A stretch of DNA of 64,000 bases from an uncultured Bacilli bacterium (GCA_934157235.1 CAKPHH010000001.1:62001-126000); one strand, 5' to 3'. Numbered from the stretch's first letter, positions 18,624 to 26,891 are shown. Made by a program: numbers and translations. The notes: generated from the letters alone by a model not told the origin.

Positions 18624-19661
18624 ATGTCACATTATAATGCTTATGCTAGTTTTAAAACTAAAAAAAGTATTGAAAAAAAAGAGTTAATAAAAGAAAAACA
18701 AAACAAACAAATAATCTTACCGACTGATTTTATCATTGAAAAAAGTTCTAATTACGGAATTGTCCTAGAAGTAAAATATAAAACTGCCTATGTCTTATAT
18801 AATAATGAAATTATATCAGCAACACTAAAAAAAGGAATAAACACAATTTGTAATAAAATTATTTTTCCAGGTGATAAAGTAATTATAGAAAAAGCTAAAA
18901 CGTCTTATACTATAACTAATCTACTAAAAAGAACATCTATTCTAAGTAGAGTAAAAAAAGATAGTACCAGACTAAATGATCTTGGAACAACAAAAAATAT
19001 TGCCTCTAACATTGACTTAGCTGTAATAGTTGCATCTGCTAAAGATCCAGCTCTTCATCCTAAGTTTATTGATAGATATCTTTTGTTATTAGAAAATAGT
19101 AATATACCAACAATTATTTGTCTAAATAAATCTGATTTAAAAACCGAAGAAACAGAAAAAATACTAGGTGTCTATCGTAATTTAGGCCTAAAAGTAATTG
19201 AAACTTCAACCCATACTAATCAGGGTATTACAAACTTAAAGGAAGAACTAAGAGGAAAACAAGCAATCTTTATTGGTAATTCAGGAGTAGGTAAATCATC
19301 TTTAACAAATGCCTTAATGGATACTGAAACCATCAAAACCTCAACTATTAGTTCTAAGAGTAAAAGAGGTCGTCATACAACAACTTCCTCAAAATACTAT
19401 ATCTGGGATGAAGACTCTAGTATTATTGATACACCAGGTATTAGAAGTTTAGATGTTTCAAACTTAAATCCAATAGAAATTCAAAACTATTTTAAAGAGT
19501 TTTCAAATATTAAAGAAAAATGCAAGTATAAAAATTGTCTTCATTACCAAGAACCAACCGCATCTTGTACCATTAAGCAAGCAGTTGAAAATAATACTAT
19601 GAATAAAAATAGATATCAAAGTTATTTAAGAATCTTAAAAGATACCTTGAATGATAAATAG
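18624..19661 (+). CDS. rsgA: Ribosome small-subunit-dependent GTPase A
   Basis: RsgA helps late 30S assembly and its GTPase is stimulated by the 30S subunit. The 345-aa product has an N-terminal extension of about 35 lysine-rich residues, an OB-fold, then the circularly permuted GTPase order: G4 (LNKSD, about 170), G1 (GNSGVGKSSL, about 217), the G2 region RGRHTTTSS and G3 (DTPGIRS). A C-terminal zinc site follows (CKYKNCLHYQEPTASC), matching the family Cx5CxHx6C-type pattern. A GAAAGGA site lies 13 bases upstream of ATG 18624, which is a little far. It is co-transcribed with the GNAT and Nudix genes. Confidence 0.96.
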   Translation: MSHYNAYASFKTKKSIEKKELIKEKQNKQIILPTDFIIEKSSNYGIVLEVKYKTAYVLYNNEIISATLKKGINTICNKIIFPGDKVIIEKAKTSYTITNLLKRTSILSRVKKDSTRLNDLGTTKNIASNIDLAVIVASAKDPALHPKFIDRYLLLLENSNIPTIICLNKSDLKTEETEKILGVYRNLGLKVIETSTHTNQGITNLKEELRGKQAIFIGNSGVGKSSLTNALMDTETIKTSTISSKSKRGRHTTTSSKYYIWDEDSSIIDTPGIRSLDVSNLNPIEIQNYFKEFSNIKEKCKYKNCLHYQEPTASCTIKQAVENNTMNKNRYQSYLRILKDTLNDK

Positions 19662-19674
19662 AGGAGTAGATAAA

Positions 19675-20079
19675 ATGAAAAGAATGAATTTAATAGTAGT
19701 CTTCAATCAAGACAAAACAAAATTACTAATGTGTGAAAGAACTAAAGAACCATACAAAGGACAGTTAAACTTAGTAGGTGGAAAGATTGAAAAGGATGAT
19801 GACAATCTAAATGAAGCTTACCGCGAACTACAAGAAGAAACTGGTATTACTAAGGATGATATTGATTTAGTATACTTTATGACTTGCAACTATCATACCC
19901 TAAATAAAGGTCTAGAAATTTACTATGGAGTTTTAAATAAAAATGTCGAATTGGTAGAAGAAGTAAATAAATTAGTTTGGGTAAATGAAGATGACAACTT
20001 CTTTGATTTTAATAAATATGCTGGTGAAGGAAACTTAGGTCATATAATTGCTGAAATAAAAATAGACTTATCAAAGTAA
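19675..20079 (+). CDS. Nudix hydrolase
   Basis: I place the start at ATG 19675, 8 bases after GAGGAG; an in-frame ATG at 19651 overlaps the rsgA stop and has no ribosome site. The 134-aa product has a Nudix box (GGKIEKDDD...AYRELQEETGI) with the metal-binding REXXEE intact. The first Glu of the box consensus is replaced by Asp or shifted by one residue. Such enzymes clean up nucleoside diphosphate derivatives such as 8-oxo-dGTP; the actual substrate is unknown. It is the last gene of the PBP/rsgA run. Confidence 0.88.
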   Translation: MKRMNLIVVFNQDKTKLLMCERTKEPYKGQLNLVGGKIEKDDDNLNEAYRELQEETGITKDDIDLVYFMTCNYHTLNKGLEIYYGVLNKNVELVEEVNKLVWVNEDDNFFDFNKYAGEGNLGHIIAEIKIDLSK

Positions 20080-20108
20080 TTGCAAATATTCAAATAATAT
20101 GTTAAATT
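20080..20108 (+). promoter_or_regulatory. Promoter of the ABC-F leader transcript
   Basis: TTGCAA (20080-20085), a 17-base spacer and an extended -10 (TGT then TAAATT at 20103-20108). Transcription would begin near 20115, right at the ribosome site of the leader ORF. Confidence 0.65.
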
Positions 20109-20128
20109 ATTACTGGAGGAGTGATAAA

Positions 20129-20188
20129 ATGTACTTTTTAGCAAATCATGTAATCATGTATACATTAAATATCACACCTAACATCTAA
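20129..20188 (+). CDS. 19-residue leader peptide upstream of the ABC-F gene
   Basis: The ORF encodes MYFLANHVIMYTLNITPNI and ends at TAA 20186-20188. GGAGGA at 20115-20120 lies 8 bases before its ATG, a strong ribosome site for such a short ORF. Its last five codons and stop form the 5' arm (20172-20187) of the first leader hairpin. That arrangement is what ribosome-sensing attenuation needs. The peptide itself need not have a function; its translation is the signal. Confidence 0.8.
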   Translation: MYFLANHVIMYTLNITPNI

Positions 20189-20282
20189 ATAAATAAAAAA
20201 ATATTAGATGTAGGTGTGAAGTTTTCGTCGTGCCTACATCTGTAGATAAAAAGACTATACAGATGTATAGTCTTTTATTTTT
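20172..20282 (+). promoter_or_regulatory. Transcription attenuator with four alternative pairings
   Basis: Pairings seen by eye: arm 1 TCACACCTAACATCTA (20172-20187) with arm 2 (20205-20219), 15 bp and one bulge; arm 2 AGATGTAGG (20206-20214) with arm 3 CCTACATCT (20233-20241), 9 bp perfect; arm 3 TACATCTGTA (20235-20244) with arm 4 TACAGATGTA (20258-20267), 10 bp perfect; and a terminator, 20249-20260 with 20265-20276, 12 bp perfect. 1:2 leaves 3 free to pair with 4, which breaks the terminator. A ribosome at the leader stop hides arm 1, so 2:3 forms and the terminator folds. Confidence 0.82.
20249..20282 (+). terminator. Intrinsic terminator of the ABC-F leader
   Basis: A perfect 12-bp stem with loop AGAT, then ATTTTT. 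It lies 46 bases before the ABC-F start and is preceded by its own leader, so it acts as an attenuator rather than an operon end. Confidence 0.92.
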
Positions 20283-20327
20283 AGTTATGGTGCGATTTAT
20301 AAATACTATAATTAAGGATGTGATTAT

Positions 20328-21929
20328 ATGATCGAAATAGGAATAAATAAAATAACTAAAGATTATGGCTTTGGACCAATCTTAAATGATATAAGTTTTG
20401 AAGTTAAAACAAATGAGCGTATTGCCCTAATTGGTGATAATGGTTCTGGTAAAACAACTCTTTTAAATATAATTTCAGGAATTGAAAAAGAAAATTCTGG
20501 AACTATCTCTATAAGAAAAAATGCTAAAGTAGGGTACTTACCTCAATTAATAAAAAATAAAGAAGAAAATATAACTGTAAAAGATGTCTTATATGATGGT
20601 ATAAAAGATTTAATTGCTTTACGTGATAAATTAGAAGCGTATGAAGAAAAAATTACTAATGCTAAAGAAGATAATATTGAAAAATTAATTATTAGATACT
20701 CTAATCTTCAAACTGATTTTATCAATATGTCTGGTTATGAAATAGACGCTAAAGTCGAAAAAGTAATTAAAGGTTTTAAAATTAATAAGGATCTCCTTCC
20801 AAGAAAATTTAATAGCCTATCAGGTGGAGAAAAAACTATTATTACTTTTGCTTCTATTATTATCTCCGAACCAGATATCTTACTTTTAGATGAACCAACT
20901 AACCATTTAGATATTGATACTTTAGAATGGCTAGAAGAGTATCTAAGAAACTATAAAGGATCAATTCTAATGATTTCTCATGATAGATACTTTTTAGATG
21001 AAGTTGCTACTAAAACTATTCTTTTAGAAAATGCCAAAATAAATATTTTTCATGGTAATTATACCAAATTCATTAAAGAAAATGATGCTCGTATTGAAAA
21101 GGAATTTAAAGATTATAAAGATCAACAAAAACAAATTAAAGCTATGGAAGAGTCTATTAAAAGGTTAGAAGAGTATGGTAACATTGCTAAAAATGAAATG
21201 TTCTTTAAACGTGCCGAAAGTATTAGAAAACGGCTAAATAAATTAGAAAAGTTAGATAAGCCTATCGAAAAGGAAAAATTACCTCTAGCTTTTACATCTA
21301 GTCGTTCTGGAAAAGAAGTCCTAAACTTAACTAAGATTAATATTTCTTATCCTGACAAAGTAATTTTAAAAGATGCAAATTTAAGAATTCTTTATCAAGA
21401 TAAAGTTTGCCTTCTAGGACCAAATGGTTCTGGTAAATCAACTCTTGTAAAATACATTTTACAAAATAATAATCATGGTACAAATGTAAAAATAGCATAT
21501 ATTCCTCAAAAAATAACTTTTGAAAATGAAAACAATACTATAATTGATGAAGCTAGAAACTATCTAGTCGGTGAGGAACATCATATAAGAGCTGCTCTAA
21601 GCAAATTTTACTTTTTTAAAGATAATGTCTATAAAAGAATAAAAAGCTTATCAGGAGGTGAAAAAGTACGCTTAAAACTATTCTGTCTTATGCAATCAAA
21701 TGTTAATTTTCTAATTTTAGATGAACCAACTAATCATATAGATATCGAAACTAAAGAAATCTTAGAAAATGCTTTAACTGAATATCAAGGAACTTTATTG
21801 TTTATCTCCCATGATCGTTATTTTATTAATACCTTAGCTTCAAAAATAATATATATAGAAGATAACAAATTAAAAGAAATACCTGGTAATTATGAAGACT
21901 ACAAAAGGTATAGAAGAAAGGAAAATTAA
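20328..21929 (+). CDS. ABC-F ATPase, ribosome-protection-like
   Basis: The 533-aa protein has two ABC domains and no membrane part. Domain 1: GDNGSGKTT (about 37), LSGGEKT and ILLLDEPTNHLD. Domain 2: GPNGSGKST (about 365), LSGGEKV and FLILDEPTNHID. The linker between them (about 240-310, charged, with KRLEEYGNIAKNEMFFKRAES) is the ABC-F segment that reaches toward the peptidyl-transferase centre or E site. Family members act on 50S ribosomes, and antibiotic-resistance types dislodge lincosamides, pleuromutilins, streptogramins or macrolides. The attenuated leader strongly favours an inducible resistance-type role over a housekeeping one. AAGGAT precedes the ATG. Confidence 0.92.
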   Translation: MIEIGINKITKDYGFGPILNDISFEVKTNERIALIGDNGSGKTTLLNIISGIEKENSGTISIRKNAKVGYLPQLIKNKEENITVKDVLYDGIKDLIALRDKLEAYEEKITNAKEDNIEKLIIRYSNLQTDFINMSGYEIDAKVEKVIKGFKINKDLLPRKFNSLSGGEKTIITFASIIISEPDILLLDEPTNHLDIDTLEWLEEYLRNYKGSILMISHDRYFLDEVATKTILLENAKINIFHGNYTKFIKENDARIEKEFKDYKDQQKQIKAMEESIKRLEEYGNIAKNEMFFKRAESIRKRLNKLEKLDKPIEKEKLPLAFTSSRSGKEVLNLTKINISYPDKVILKDANLRILYQDKVCLLGPNGSGKSTLVKYILQNNNHGTNVKIAYIPQKITFENENNTIIDEARNYLVGEEHHIRAALSKFYFFKDNVYKRIKSLSGGEKVRLKLFCLMQSNVNFLILDEPTNHIDIETKEILENALTEYQGTLLFISHDRYFINTLASKIIYIEDNKLKEIPGNYEDYKRYRRKEN

Positions 21930-21930
21930 T

Positions 21931-22443
21931 ATGAGAGAAATAATTCATAACAATGATAACTTACAAGAAAGTGACATTAACAAAGTAGTAGAAAGAGCTA
22001 AGATTATCTTAGTTAATTCAAAAGATGAAATCTTACTTGCGAAGAGTCACCAAAATTACTTTTTTATTGGTGGCCATGTTGAAGAAAATGAAACTTTAGA
22101 AGAATGCCTAATTAGAGAAACAAAAGAAGAAGCAGGAATAGATTTACCTAAAGCAAAAAGAGAACCATTCTTTGCTATAAAATATTTATGTAAAGACTAT
22201 CCTAATAAAAATGAAAATACTAAATATATAACAAGTTACTTTTCTATTGAAACAGACCTAGTACCAGATTTATCTCAAGTAACTTTAACTGAAGATGAAA
22301 AAGATGGAGAATTTCATATAGAAGCTATAAATAAAAAGGAAATAATCTCTAAATTAGAAGCTAGTCTTGCCACTTGTACTAAAGAAAATGTCGTAAAAGA
22401 TACAATTCAAGCTCTAAAAGAATATTTAAATGTCACCGACTAA
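21931..22443 (+). CDS. Nudix hydrolase
   Basis: The start is ATG 21931, immediately after the ABC-F stop (TAA 21927-21929) with GAAAGGA upstream. The 170-aa product has a complete Nudix box, GGHVEENETLEECLIRETKEEAGI in outline: G, then E six residues later, then RETKEEAGI. Substrate is unknown. One-base spacing to the ABC-F gene means it is co-transcribed and subject to the same attenuator. Whether it contributes to the same stress response is inference. Confidence 0.88.
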   Translation: MREIIHNNDNLQESDINKVVERAKIILVNSKDEILLAKSHQNYFFIGGHVEENETLEECLIRETKEEAGIDLPKAKREPFFAIKYLCKDYPNKNENTKYITSYFSIETDLVPDLSQVTLTEDEKDGEFHIEAINKKEIISKLEASLATCTKENVVKDTIQALKEYLNVTD

Positions 22444-22444
22444 C

Positions 22445-22473
22445 TTGAAAAAGGTAAATTCCTTAAGTATAAT
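22445..22473 (+). promoter_or_regulatory. Promoter of the 69-aa membrane-protein gene
   Basis: TTGAAA (22445-22450), a 17-base spacer and TATAAT (22468-22473), beginning just after the Nudix stop. Confidence 0.85.
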
Positions 22474-22493
22474 TTACTAAAGGACTGATATTA

Positions 22494-22703
22494 ATGAAAA
22501 GATTAATAATACTTCAATTACTATCTATTATTTCTATGGTTCTAGGTTTAGCAACATTACTTTATTATCAAAAACTTACTAAACTTGAAGAACAAGAAAA
22601 GACAAAATCTAAGAAAAAGACTTATCAAAGAAAAGAAATTATCTGCTTTTATCTAGGTTTAATTCTAGAAGTAATTGGCTTAATTTTATTAATGTTTATT
22701 TAA
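22494..22703 (+). CDS. Small two-helix membrane protein
   Basis: The 69-aa product has two membrane helices (about 5-24 and 49-68) separated by a lysine-rich loop (KTKSKKKTYQRKE). AGGACTGAT precedes the ATG. No family is recognised. It has its own strong promoter and terminator, so it is probably a genuine independent gene despite its size. Confidence 0.7.
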   Translation: MKRLIILQLLSIISMVLGLATLLYYQKLTKLEEQEKTKSKKKTYQRKEIICFYLGLILEVIGLILLMFI

Positions 22704-22736
22704 AGAGTATTTAAAAAAATAATACTCTTTTATTTT
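22702..22736 (+). terminator. Intrinsic terminator overlapping the stop codon
   Basis: AAAGAGTATT (22702-22711) pairs with AATACTCTTT (22721-22730); TATTTTG follows. Confidence 0.88.
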
Positions 22737-22772
22737 GTCTTAAAAGTATGATAAACTAATAATGGTGATACT

Positions 22773-24317
22773 ATGAATGAAGCAAGAGGACAAAAAGGGG
22801 ATCACAACGATCACAGAAGAACACTGATTATTAGTAAGAAAAATTTAAAGAAATTAAAAGAACATCAAAAGGAAGAAGAACTAAAAGATTTAGAAAATAA
22901 AGTAAAAAAACAACAAATAAAAACTTTTGTAACAGTAGCTCCTATAATTGTAACTGGAGTAGTTTTAAAAACTTTATCTGGAACTTCCCATAAAGAAGCA
23001 ACTAGTCCTTTAATTCTTCCTAAAACTTCAACTGAAAACTATAAAAAACAAGCATTTCTTACTACTGATAATCATAATAATATAATTGAAGTAGAAATAA
23101 AAACTAGTGAATATACTAAAGAAAGAGTAAACATCAATACTACTAATTTAGAAAAACTTATTGAAAATAATAAACCTAAAAGAAAAACATCAACACCACC
23201 TGTCGAAGTAATAGAAATAGATCAAACAAAAATTCCTATCAAAGAAACAACTATTGAAGATGTTACTGATTTAAATAAGTTAAAAAATAAAGAAATTATT
23301 AGTCAGTACGAAGAAAAACTAAAAAGAGCTAGAAAAGATTTAAAAGATTTAATTTATGAATACGAAGTAATAGAAACTACTTATAAAAATACTAAAGATA
23401 TTAAAGAGTTAGAAGAATTATTAGAAAGACTAAATACCATTATTAAAAAAATCACGGATTTAAAAGAAAAAATATCTTTAAGTCTTACGAATGATTATGA
23501 CGCTACTTACATTAAAGAGTTAGCATCTACTTATATTGAATCTTTTGAAAATAAAGAATTAATTAATGAGATAAAAGATTCTTCTCTTTACATTTTAATT
23601 TCTACTAAAATTACAGAATTAGAAATTCAAAAAGAACTTTTAAATTTAAAGTTAGAAGACCGCAAAAAAGAATTAGAAATAGATGAGGCGGCTATAAGTG
23701 ACTTAAAGGTAAAATATGATGACTATCAAAATTTTAATCTTGAACTGCTAAAACTTCAAGCTGAGCAAGATGCCATCGTAAGAGACTTAAAAGAAAAAAT
23801 AGCTAATTCTGTAACAGTTACAGAAAGAGTAGAGGTAACAACAAGATTTTTAAATCATCAAGTTAGAAGTCTAAGAAGATTATTATCTCCTCAAACTCTA
23901 ATACCTGGTCCAAGAAGTGCGAGAAGAATGTCTGTCGCAACTGCTAGTTACCTTCGCTTTATGCGTAATGTTCTAAGACCAAGAAGAGAAATTCATCATT
24001 ATCGTGTCTTTGAAGTTACCGATTATTCCAAAGAAATTGAATATAGTATTTCCGAATTAGATAAAGGTCTCGTTCTTTTAAAAAAATCTTCTCAAGAATT
24101 AAAACATATGATATCAAATTTTGAAAAAGATTATCAAGAGTACTTAGATAATAAAGAAGTACAAGAATTATTATCTAACTTAGAAAGCATCTACTCATCA
24201 TTAAAAGAAAAAGAAGAAGACTTATTAAGAATAAAAAAAGAACAAGAAAAGAATCTTGAAGAAACAAATAAAAAAGTAGTTTACGAAAAAAGATATGAAC
24301 AAATAGATCAACTGTAA
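22773..24317 (+). CDS. Coiled-coil membrane protein of unknown function
   Basis: The 514-aa product starts with a charged cytoplasmic segment (1-48), one membrane helix (about 50-70, TFVTVAPIIVTGVVLKT), a Thr/Pro-rich spacer with TSTPPVEV, then long heptad-like coiled coils rich in Lys, Glu and Leu (about 165-365 and 420-510). An Arg-rich island (about 370-410, RSLRRLL...GPRSARRMS...RPRRE) interrupts them. GGTGAT precedes the ATG. It lies directly upstream of mraY and ftsW, which suggests a link to envelope growth or division, but the family is not recognised. Confidence 0.75.
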   Translation: MNEARGQKGDHNDHRRTLIISKKNLKKLKEHQKEEELKDLENKVKKQQIKTFVTVAPIIVTGVVLKTLSGTSHKEATSPLILPKTSTENYKKQAFLTTDNHNNIIEVEIKTSEYTKERVNINTTNLEKLIENNKPKRKTSTPPVEVIEIDQTKIPIKETTIEDVTDLNKLKNKEIISQYEEKLKRARKDLKDLIYEYEVIETTYKNTKDIKELEELLERLNTIIKKITDLKEKISLSLTNDYDATYIKELASTYIESFENKELINEIKDSSLYILISTKITELEIQKELLNLKLEDRKKELEIDEAAISDLKVKYDDYQNFNLELLKLQAEQDAIVRDLKEKIANSVTVTERVEVTTRFLNHQVRSLRRLLSPQTLIPGPRSARRMSVATASYLRFMRNVLRPRREIHHYRVFEVTDYSKEIEYSISELDKGLVLLKKSSQELKHMISNFEKDYQEYLDNKEVQELLSNLESIYSSLKEKEEDLLRIKKEQEKNLEETNKKVVYEKRYEQIDQL

Positions 24318-24363
24318 AATTTTGTATAAATTTGTCTATTTTTTCATAATGCTAATTTTATTA

Positions 24364-24372
24364 TGATATAAT
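24364..24372 (+). promoter_or_regulatory. Extended -10 promoter of mraY
   Basis: TGATATAAT, an extended -10 box, 27 bases before the mraY start; the -35 region is weak. Confidence 0.6.
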
Positions 24373-24398
24373 ATTGCAAGAGAAATGGAGTGACAAAG

Positions 24399-25379
24399 AT
24401 GTTACTATTAACAAAAGCTGTAGTTGCCATCATGATAGGTTTTTTAATGTCTGCAGGTCTAGGTTTAATTTTAGTACCATGTCTAAAGAAACTTAGAGTA
24501 GGACAAAAAATAAGTATATTTGTAGGAGAAACTCATCGTAAAAAAGAAGGAACTCCTACCATGGGTGGCTTAATATTTATTTTACCAACAATAATTGCGA
24601 CTATTGCCTTAGTCTTGATGGGAAAGATTTCTTATACTTCTAATTTAGGTATAGTTCTGCTCGTATTTTTAGGTTATGCCTGTATTGGTTTCCTAGATGA
24701 CTTTTTATCTATTAGAAAAGGTAATAATGAAGGCTTAACTACTTACCAAAAATTATTTATGCAAGTTTTAATCGCTATAGGTTTCTTTTATATCTATATG
24801 CGTTCCGGTGGTCAAACATCTTGGGTAGTTGGAACTCTCCACATTGATTTAGAAATGGGTTGGTTATATGGACTATTTATCTTATTTGTCCTAGTTGGAG
24901 CTTCAAACGCTGTAAATATAACCGATGGTTTAGATGGTCTAGCTGGAGGTCTATCCGCTATTGCCTTTATCGCTTTCAGTTTAATCTCCTTAATGGTTGG
25001 CTTTGAAGATATTGGTATCTTTAGTTTAATCCTAGTTGGTAGTATCGTAGGTTTCTTAATCTATAATACTTATCCTGCTAAAATATTTATGGGTGATACA
25101 GGTTCTCTTGCCCTAGGCGGAGTAATGGGAGCTATCGCCATTCTAACACACCGTGAATTGACACTTTTAGTAGTTGCTAGTGTCTTCGTAATTGAAACGC
25201 TTTCTGTAATTATTCAAACTATATCCGTTCAATTATTTCATAAAAAAATCTTTCTAATGAGTCCTCTACATCATCACTTTGAAAAACTAGGTTGGAAAGA
25301 AACTGATATTGTTAAATTATTCTGGGTATGTGGCTTAATATTATCAATGGCCGGTATCATATTTGGAGTATGGTTATAA
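24399..25379 (+). CDS. mraY: Phospho-N-acetylmuramoyl-pentapeptide transferase
   Basis: MraY transfers phospho-MurNAc-pentapeptide to undecaprenyl phosphate, making lipid I at the inner membrane face. I use ATG 24399, 8 bases after GGAG, rather than the GTG at 24390. The 326-aa product has about ten membrane helices and the family signatures: TPTMGGL near residue 47, GFLDDFLSIRKGNNEGL (catalytic Asp pair), NAVNITDGLDGLAGG, and the histidine motif SPLHHHFEKLGW. It is followed by a terminator and then the FtsW-type gene. The usual dcw neighbours (murF, murD, murG) are not here. Confidence 0.96.
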   Translation: MLLLTKAVVAIMIGFLMSAGLGLILVPCLKKLRVGQKISIFVGETHRKKEGTPTMGGLIFILPTIIATIALVLMGKISYTSNLGIVLLVFLGYACIGFLDDFLSIRKGNNEGLTTYQKLFMQVLIAIGFFYIYMRSGGQTSWVVGTLHIDLEMGWLYGLFILFVLVGASNAVNITDGLDGLAGGLSAIAFIAFSLISLMVGFEDIGIFSLILVGSIVGFLIYNTYPAKIFMGDTGSLALGGVMGAIAILTHRELTLLVVASVFVIETLSVIIQTISVQLFHKKIFLMSPLHHHFEKLGWKETDIVKLFWVCGLILSMAGIIFGVWL

Positions 25380-25399
25380 GTCCGATAGGACTTTTTTCT
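25378..25399 (+). terminator. Short intrinsic terminator after mraY
   Basis: AAGTCC (25378-25383) pairs with GGACTT (25388-25393), loop GATA, followed by TTTTTC. The stem is only 6 bp, so read-through into ftsW is plausible. Confidence 0.75.
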
Positions 25400-25433
25400 T
25401 TGCCTAAAACATATAATTAATAAGGTGATAAGT

Positions 25434-26522
25434 ATGCAAAAAAAAATAGATAAAATCCTCTTCTTCACCAGTATCATTTTATCTTTATTTGGTATTGTCA
25501 TGATCTATTCAGCTTCAAGTATTTGGGCTGAGTACAAATTTAATGACTCCTTTCATTATTTAAAATATCAAGCAATCTTTTTTCTAGTTGGAGTAATTAT
25601 CATGTTAATAATTTCTAAGATAGACTACAAACTCTATTATGAAAAAGCTAATCTCATTTTATCTATTTGTCTTATCTTATTAATACTTGTTTTAATACCT
25701 GGAATAGGTAGTATTAGAAATGGTTCTAGGTCCTGGTTTGGTATTGGTCCCTTTGGTATTCAACCTAGTGAAGCAGCTAAACTCGGTTTAATTATTTTTA
25801 CTAGTAAATACTTATCTAAAAGTAATAAGTTCTTAAAAAGTTATAAGCAAGGAGTATTTCCCATTCTTGGTATAACTCTTCTTATCTTCTTTCTTATAAT
25901 GCTTCAACCAGATCTTGGAACTGGAGTCATCCTAGTTATGTCTATCATTTCTTTATTATTTATTGCTGGTGTCAATATGAAGTTCTTTCTAGGCATTGGT
26001 ATACTTGGTATAATAGGCATAACCATTTTAATAATAATTGCCCCTTATCGTATGGATAGAATAACTTCTTTTATAAATCCTTGGGAAGATGCTCTAGGTA
26101 CCGGCTTCCAAATAATTCAAAGTTTATATGCTATTGGTCCTGGAGGACTCCTTGGAACAGGTTTTTTAAACTCCGTTCAAAAACACTTTTATCTCCCAGA
26201 ACCTCAAACTGACTTTATTTTCTCTATAATAGCAGAAGAATTCGGAGTAGCTGGAGCTTTTATTGTCACAAGCTTATTCTCTATAATTCTTTGGCGAGGT
26301 ATAAAAATAGCTCTAAATTCTAAAGATTTATTTTCTAAATATCTTTCTTTCGGTATGATCTTTCAAATTATTTTTCAAACTCTTATGAACTTAATGGTTG
26401 TAATTGGTATGATACCTGTAACAGGTGTAACACTACCATTCTTATCTTATGGAGGCAGTAGTCTTTTAATAACAATGGCCTCTATCGGTATACTCCTAAA
26501 CATTAGTAAATATCAAAAGTAG
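25434..26522 (+). CDS. SEDS-family peptidoglycan glycosyltransferase (FtsW/RodA/SpoVE)
   Basis: The 362-aa integral membrane protein has ten helices and polymerises lipid II, usually paired with a class B PBP. ATG 25434 is used because AAGGTGAT lies just upstream; the GTG at 25425 is inside that ribosome site. Signatures include YSASSIWAEY in the first loop, GIGPFGIQPSEAAKLG, LQPDLGTGVIL with the catalytic Asp, and the C-terminal IGMIPVTGVTLPFLSYGGSS. These fit FtsW/SpoVE better than RodA, but the three cannot be separated with certainty here. Likely partners are the PBPs at 3-1319 or 16041-17945. Confidence 0.92.
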   Translation: MQKKIDKILFFTSIILSLFGIVMIYSASSIWAEYKFNDSFHYLKYQAIFFLVGVIIMLIISKIDYKLYYEKANLILSICLILLILVLIPGIGSIRNGSRSWFGIGPFGIQPSEAAKLGLIIFTSKYLSKSNKFLKSYKQGVFPILGITLLIFFLIMLQPDLGTGVILVMSIISLLFIAGVNMKFFLGIGILGIIGITILIIIAPYRMDRITSFINPWEDALGTGFQIIQSLYAIGPGGLLGTGFLNSVQKHFYLPEPQTDFIFSIIAEEFGVAGAFIVTSLFSIILWRGIKIALNSKDLFSKYLSFGMIFQIIFQTLMNLMVVIGMIPVTGVTLPFLSYGGSSLLITMASIGILLNISKYQK

Positions 26523-26608
26523 TTATAAAGAATAGTAGAGTTAAAACAAAAAAATACCATTAGAGATAAAATCAAACCTATGATGAAATGATATGCAAAA
26601 ACATCCTC

Positions 26609-26637
26609 TTGCAAGACAACAATTCTTATTCTATACT
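26609..26637 (+). promoter_or_regulatory. Promoter of the 74-aa gene
   Basis: TTGCAA (26609-26614), a 17-base spacer and TATACT (26632-26637). The -35 box is part of a CTTGCAAG palindrome. Confidence 0.8.
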
Positions 26638-26666
26638 AATAATATAAATTAAAAAGGAGAGAACAT

Positions 26667-26891
26667 ATGAAAGACCATAATTATGAATTTCATAAAAATA
26701 ATGAAACAGATACTATCTACTGGGTTAATAAAACAGATATGATAGGGGAACACTTATTTACCTTCGATAAAGAAAAAATCTATAACTTATTTAAAGATTA
26801 TCCACACGAATTAACTAAAGAAGAAAAAGAAATATTTGATCGTGAAAATCCCTATTGGAAAGATTTCTTTAAAGACAGAAATCAAAACTAA
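26667..26891 (+). CDS. Small conserved-looking protein of unknown function
   Basis: The 74-aa acidic, aromatic-rich product (DTIYWVNKTDMIGEHLFTFD and PYWKDFF) has no membrane helix or signal and is probably cytoplasmic. AAAGGAGAG precedes the ATG, and it has its own promoter and terminator, so it is likely real. The family is not recognised with confidence. Confidence 0.75.
   Translation: MKDHNYEFHKNNETDTIYWVNKTDMIGEHLFTFDKEKIYNLFKDYPHELTKEEKEIFDRENPYWKDFFKDRNQN

Noticed and set aside
19651..19674. Earlier ATG for the Nudix gene overlapping rsgA
   Set aside because: No ribosome site; GAGGAG at 19661-19666 points to ATG 19675.
20307..20312. TATAAT close to the ABC-F start as an internal promoter bypassing the attenuator
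   Set aside because: Transcription would begin near 20319, after the AAGGAT ribosome site (20314-20319), and there is no -35 box.
25425..25433. GTG starts created by the AGGTGAT ribosome site (also at 24390, 32392, 34858, 47436, 52339, 62554)
   Set aside because: These GTGs are part of, or too near to, the ribosome-binding sequence (complementary to the 16S 3' end); the ATG a few codons later is the better start in each case.
26523..26608. Small RNA or ORF between the FtsW-type gene and the 74-aa gene
   Set aside because: No ORF with ribosome site, no terminator-like hairpin, and no clear promoter before 26609.
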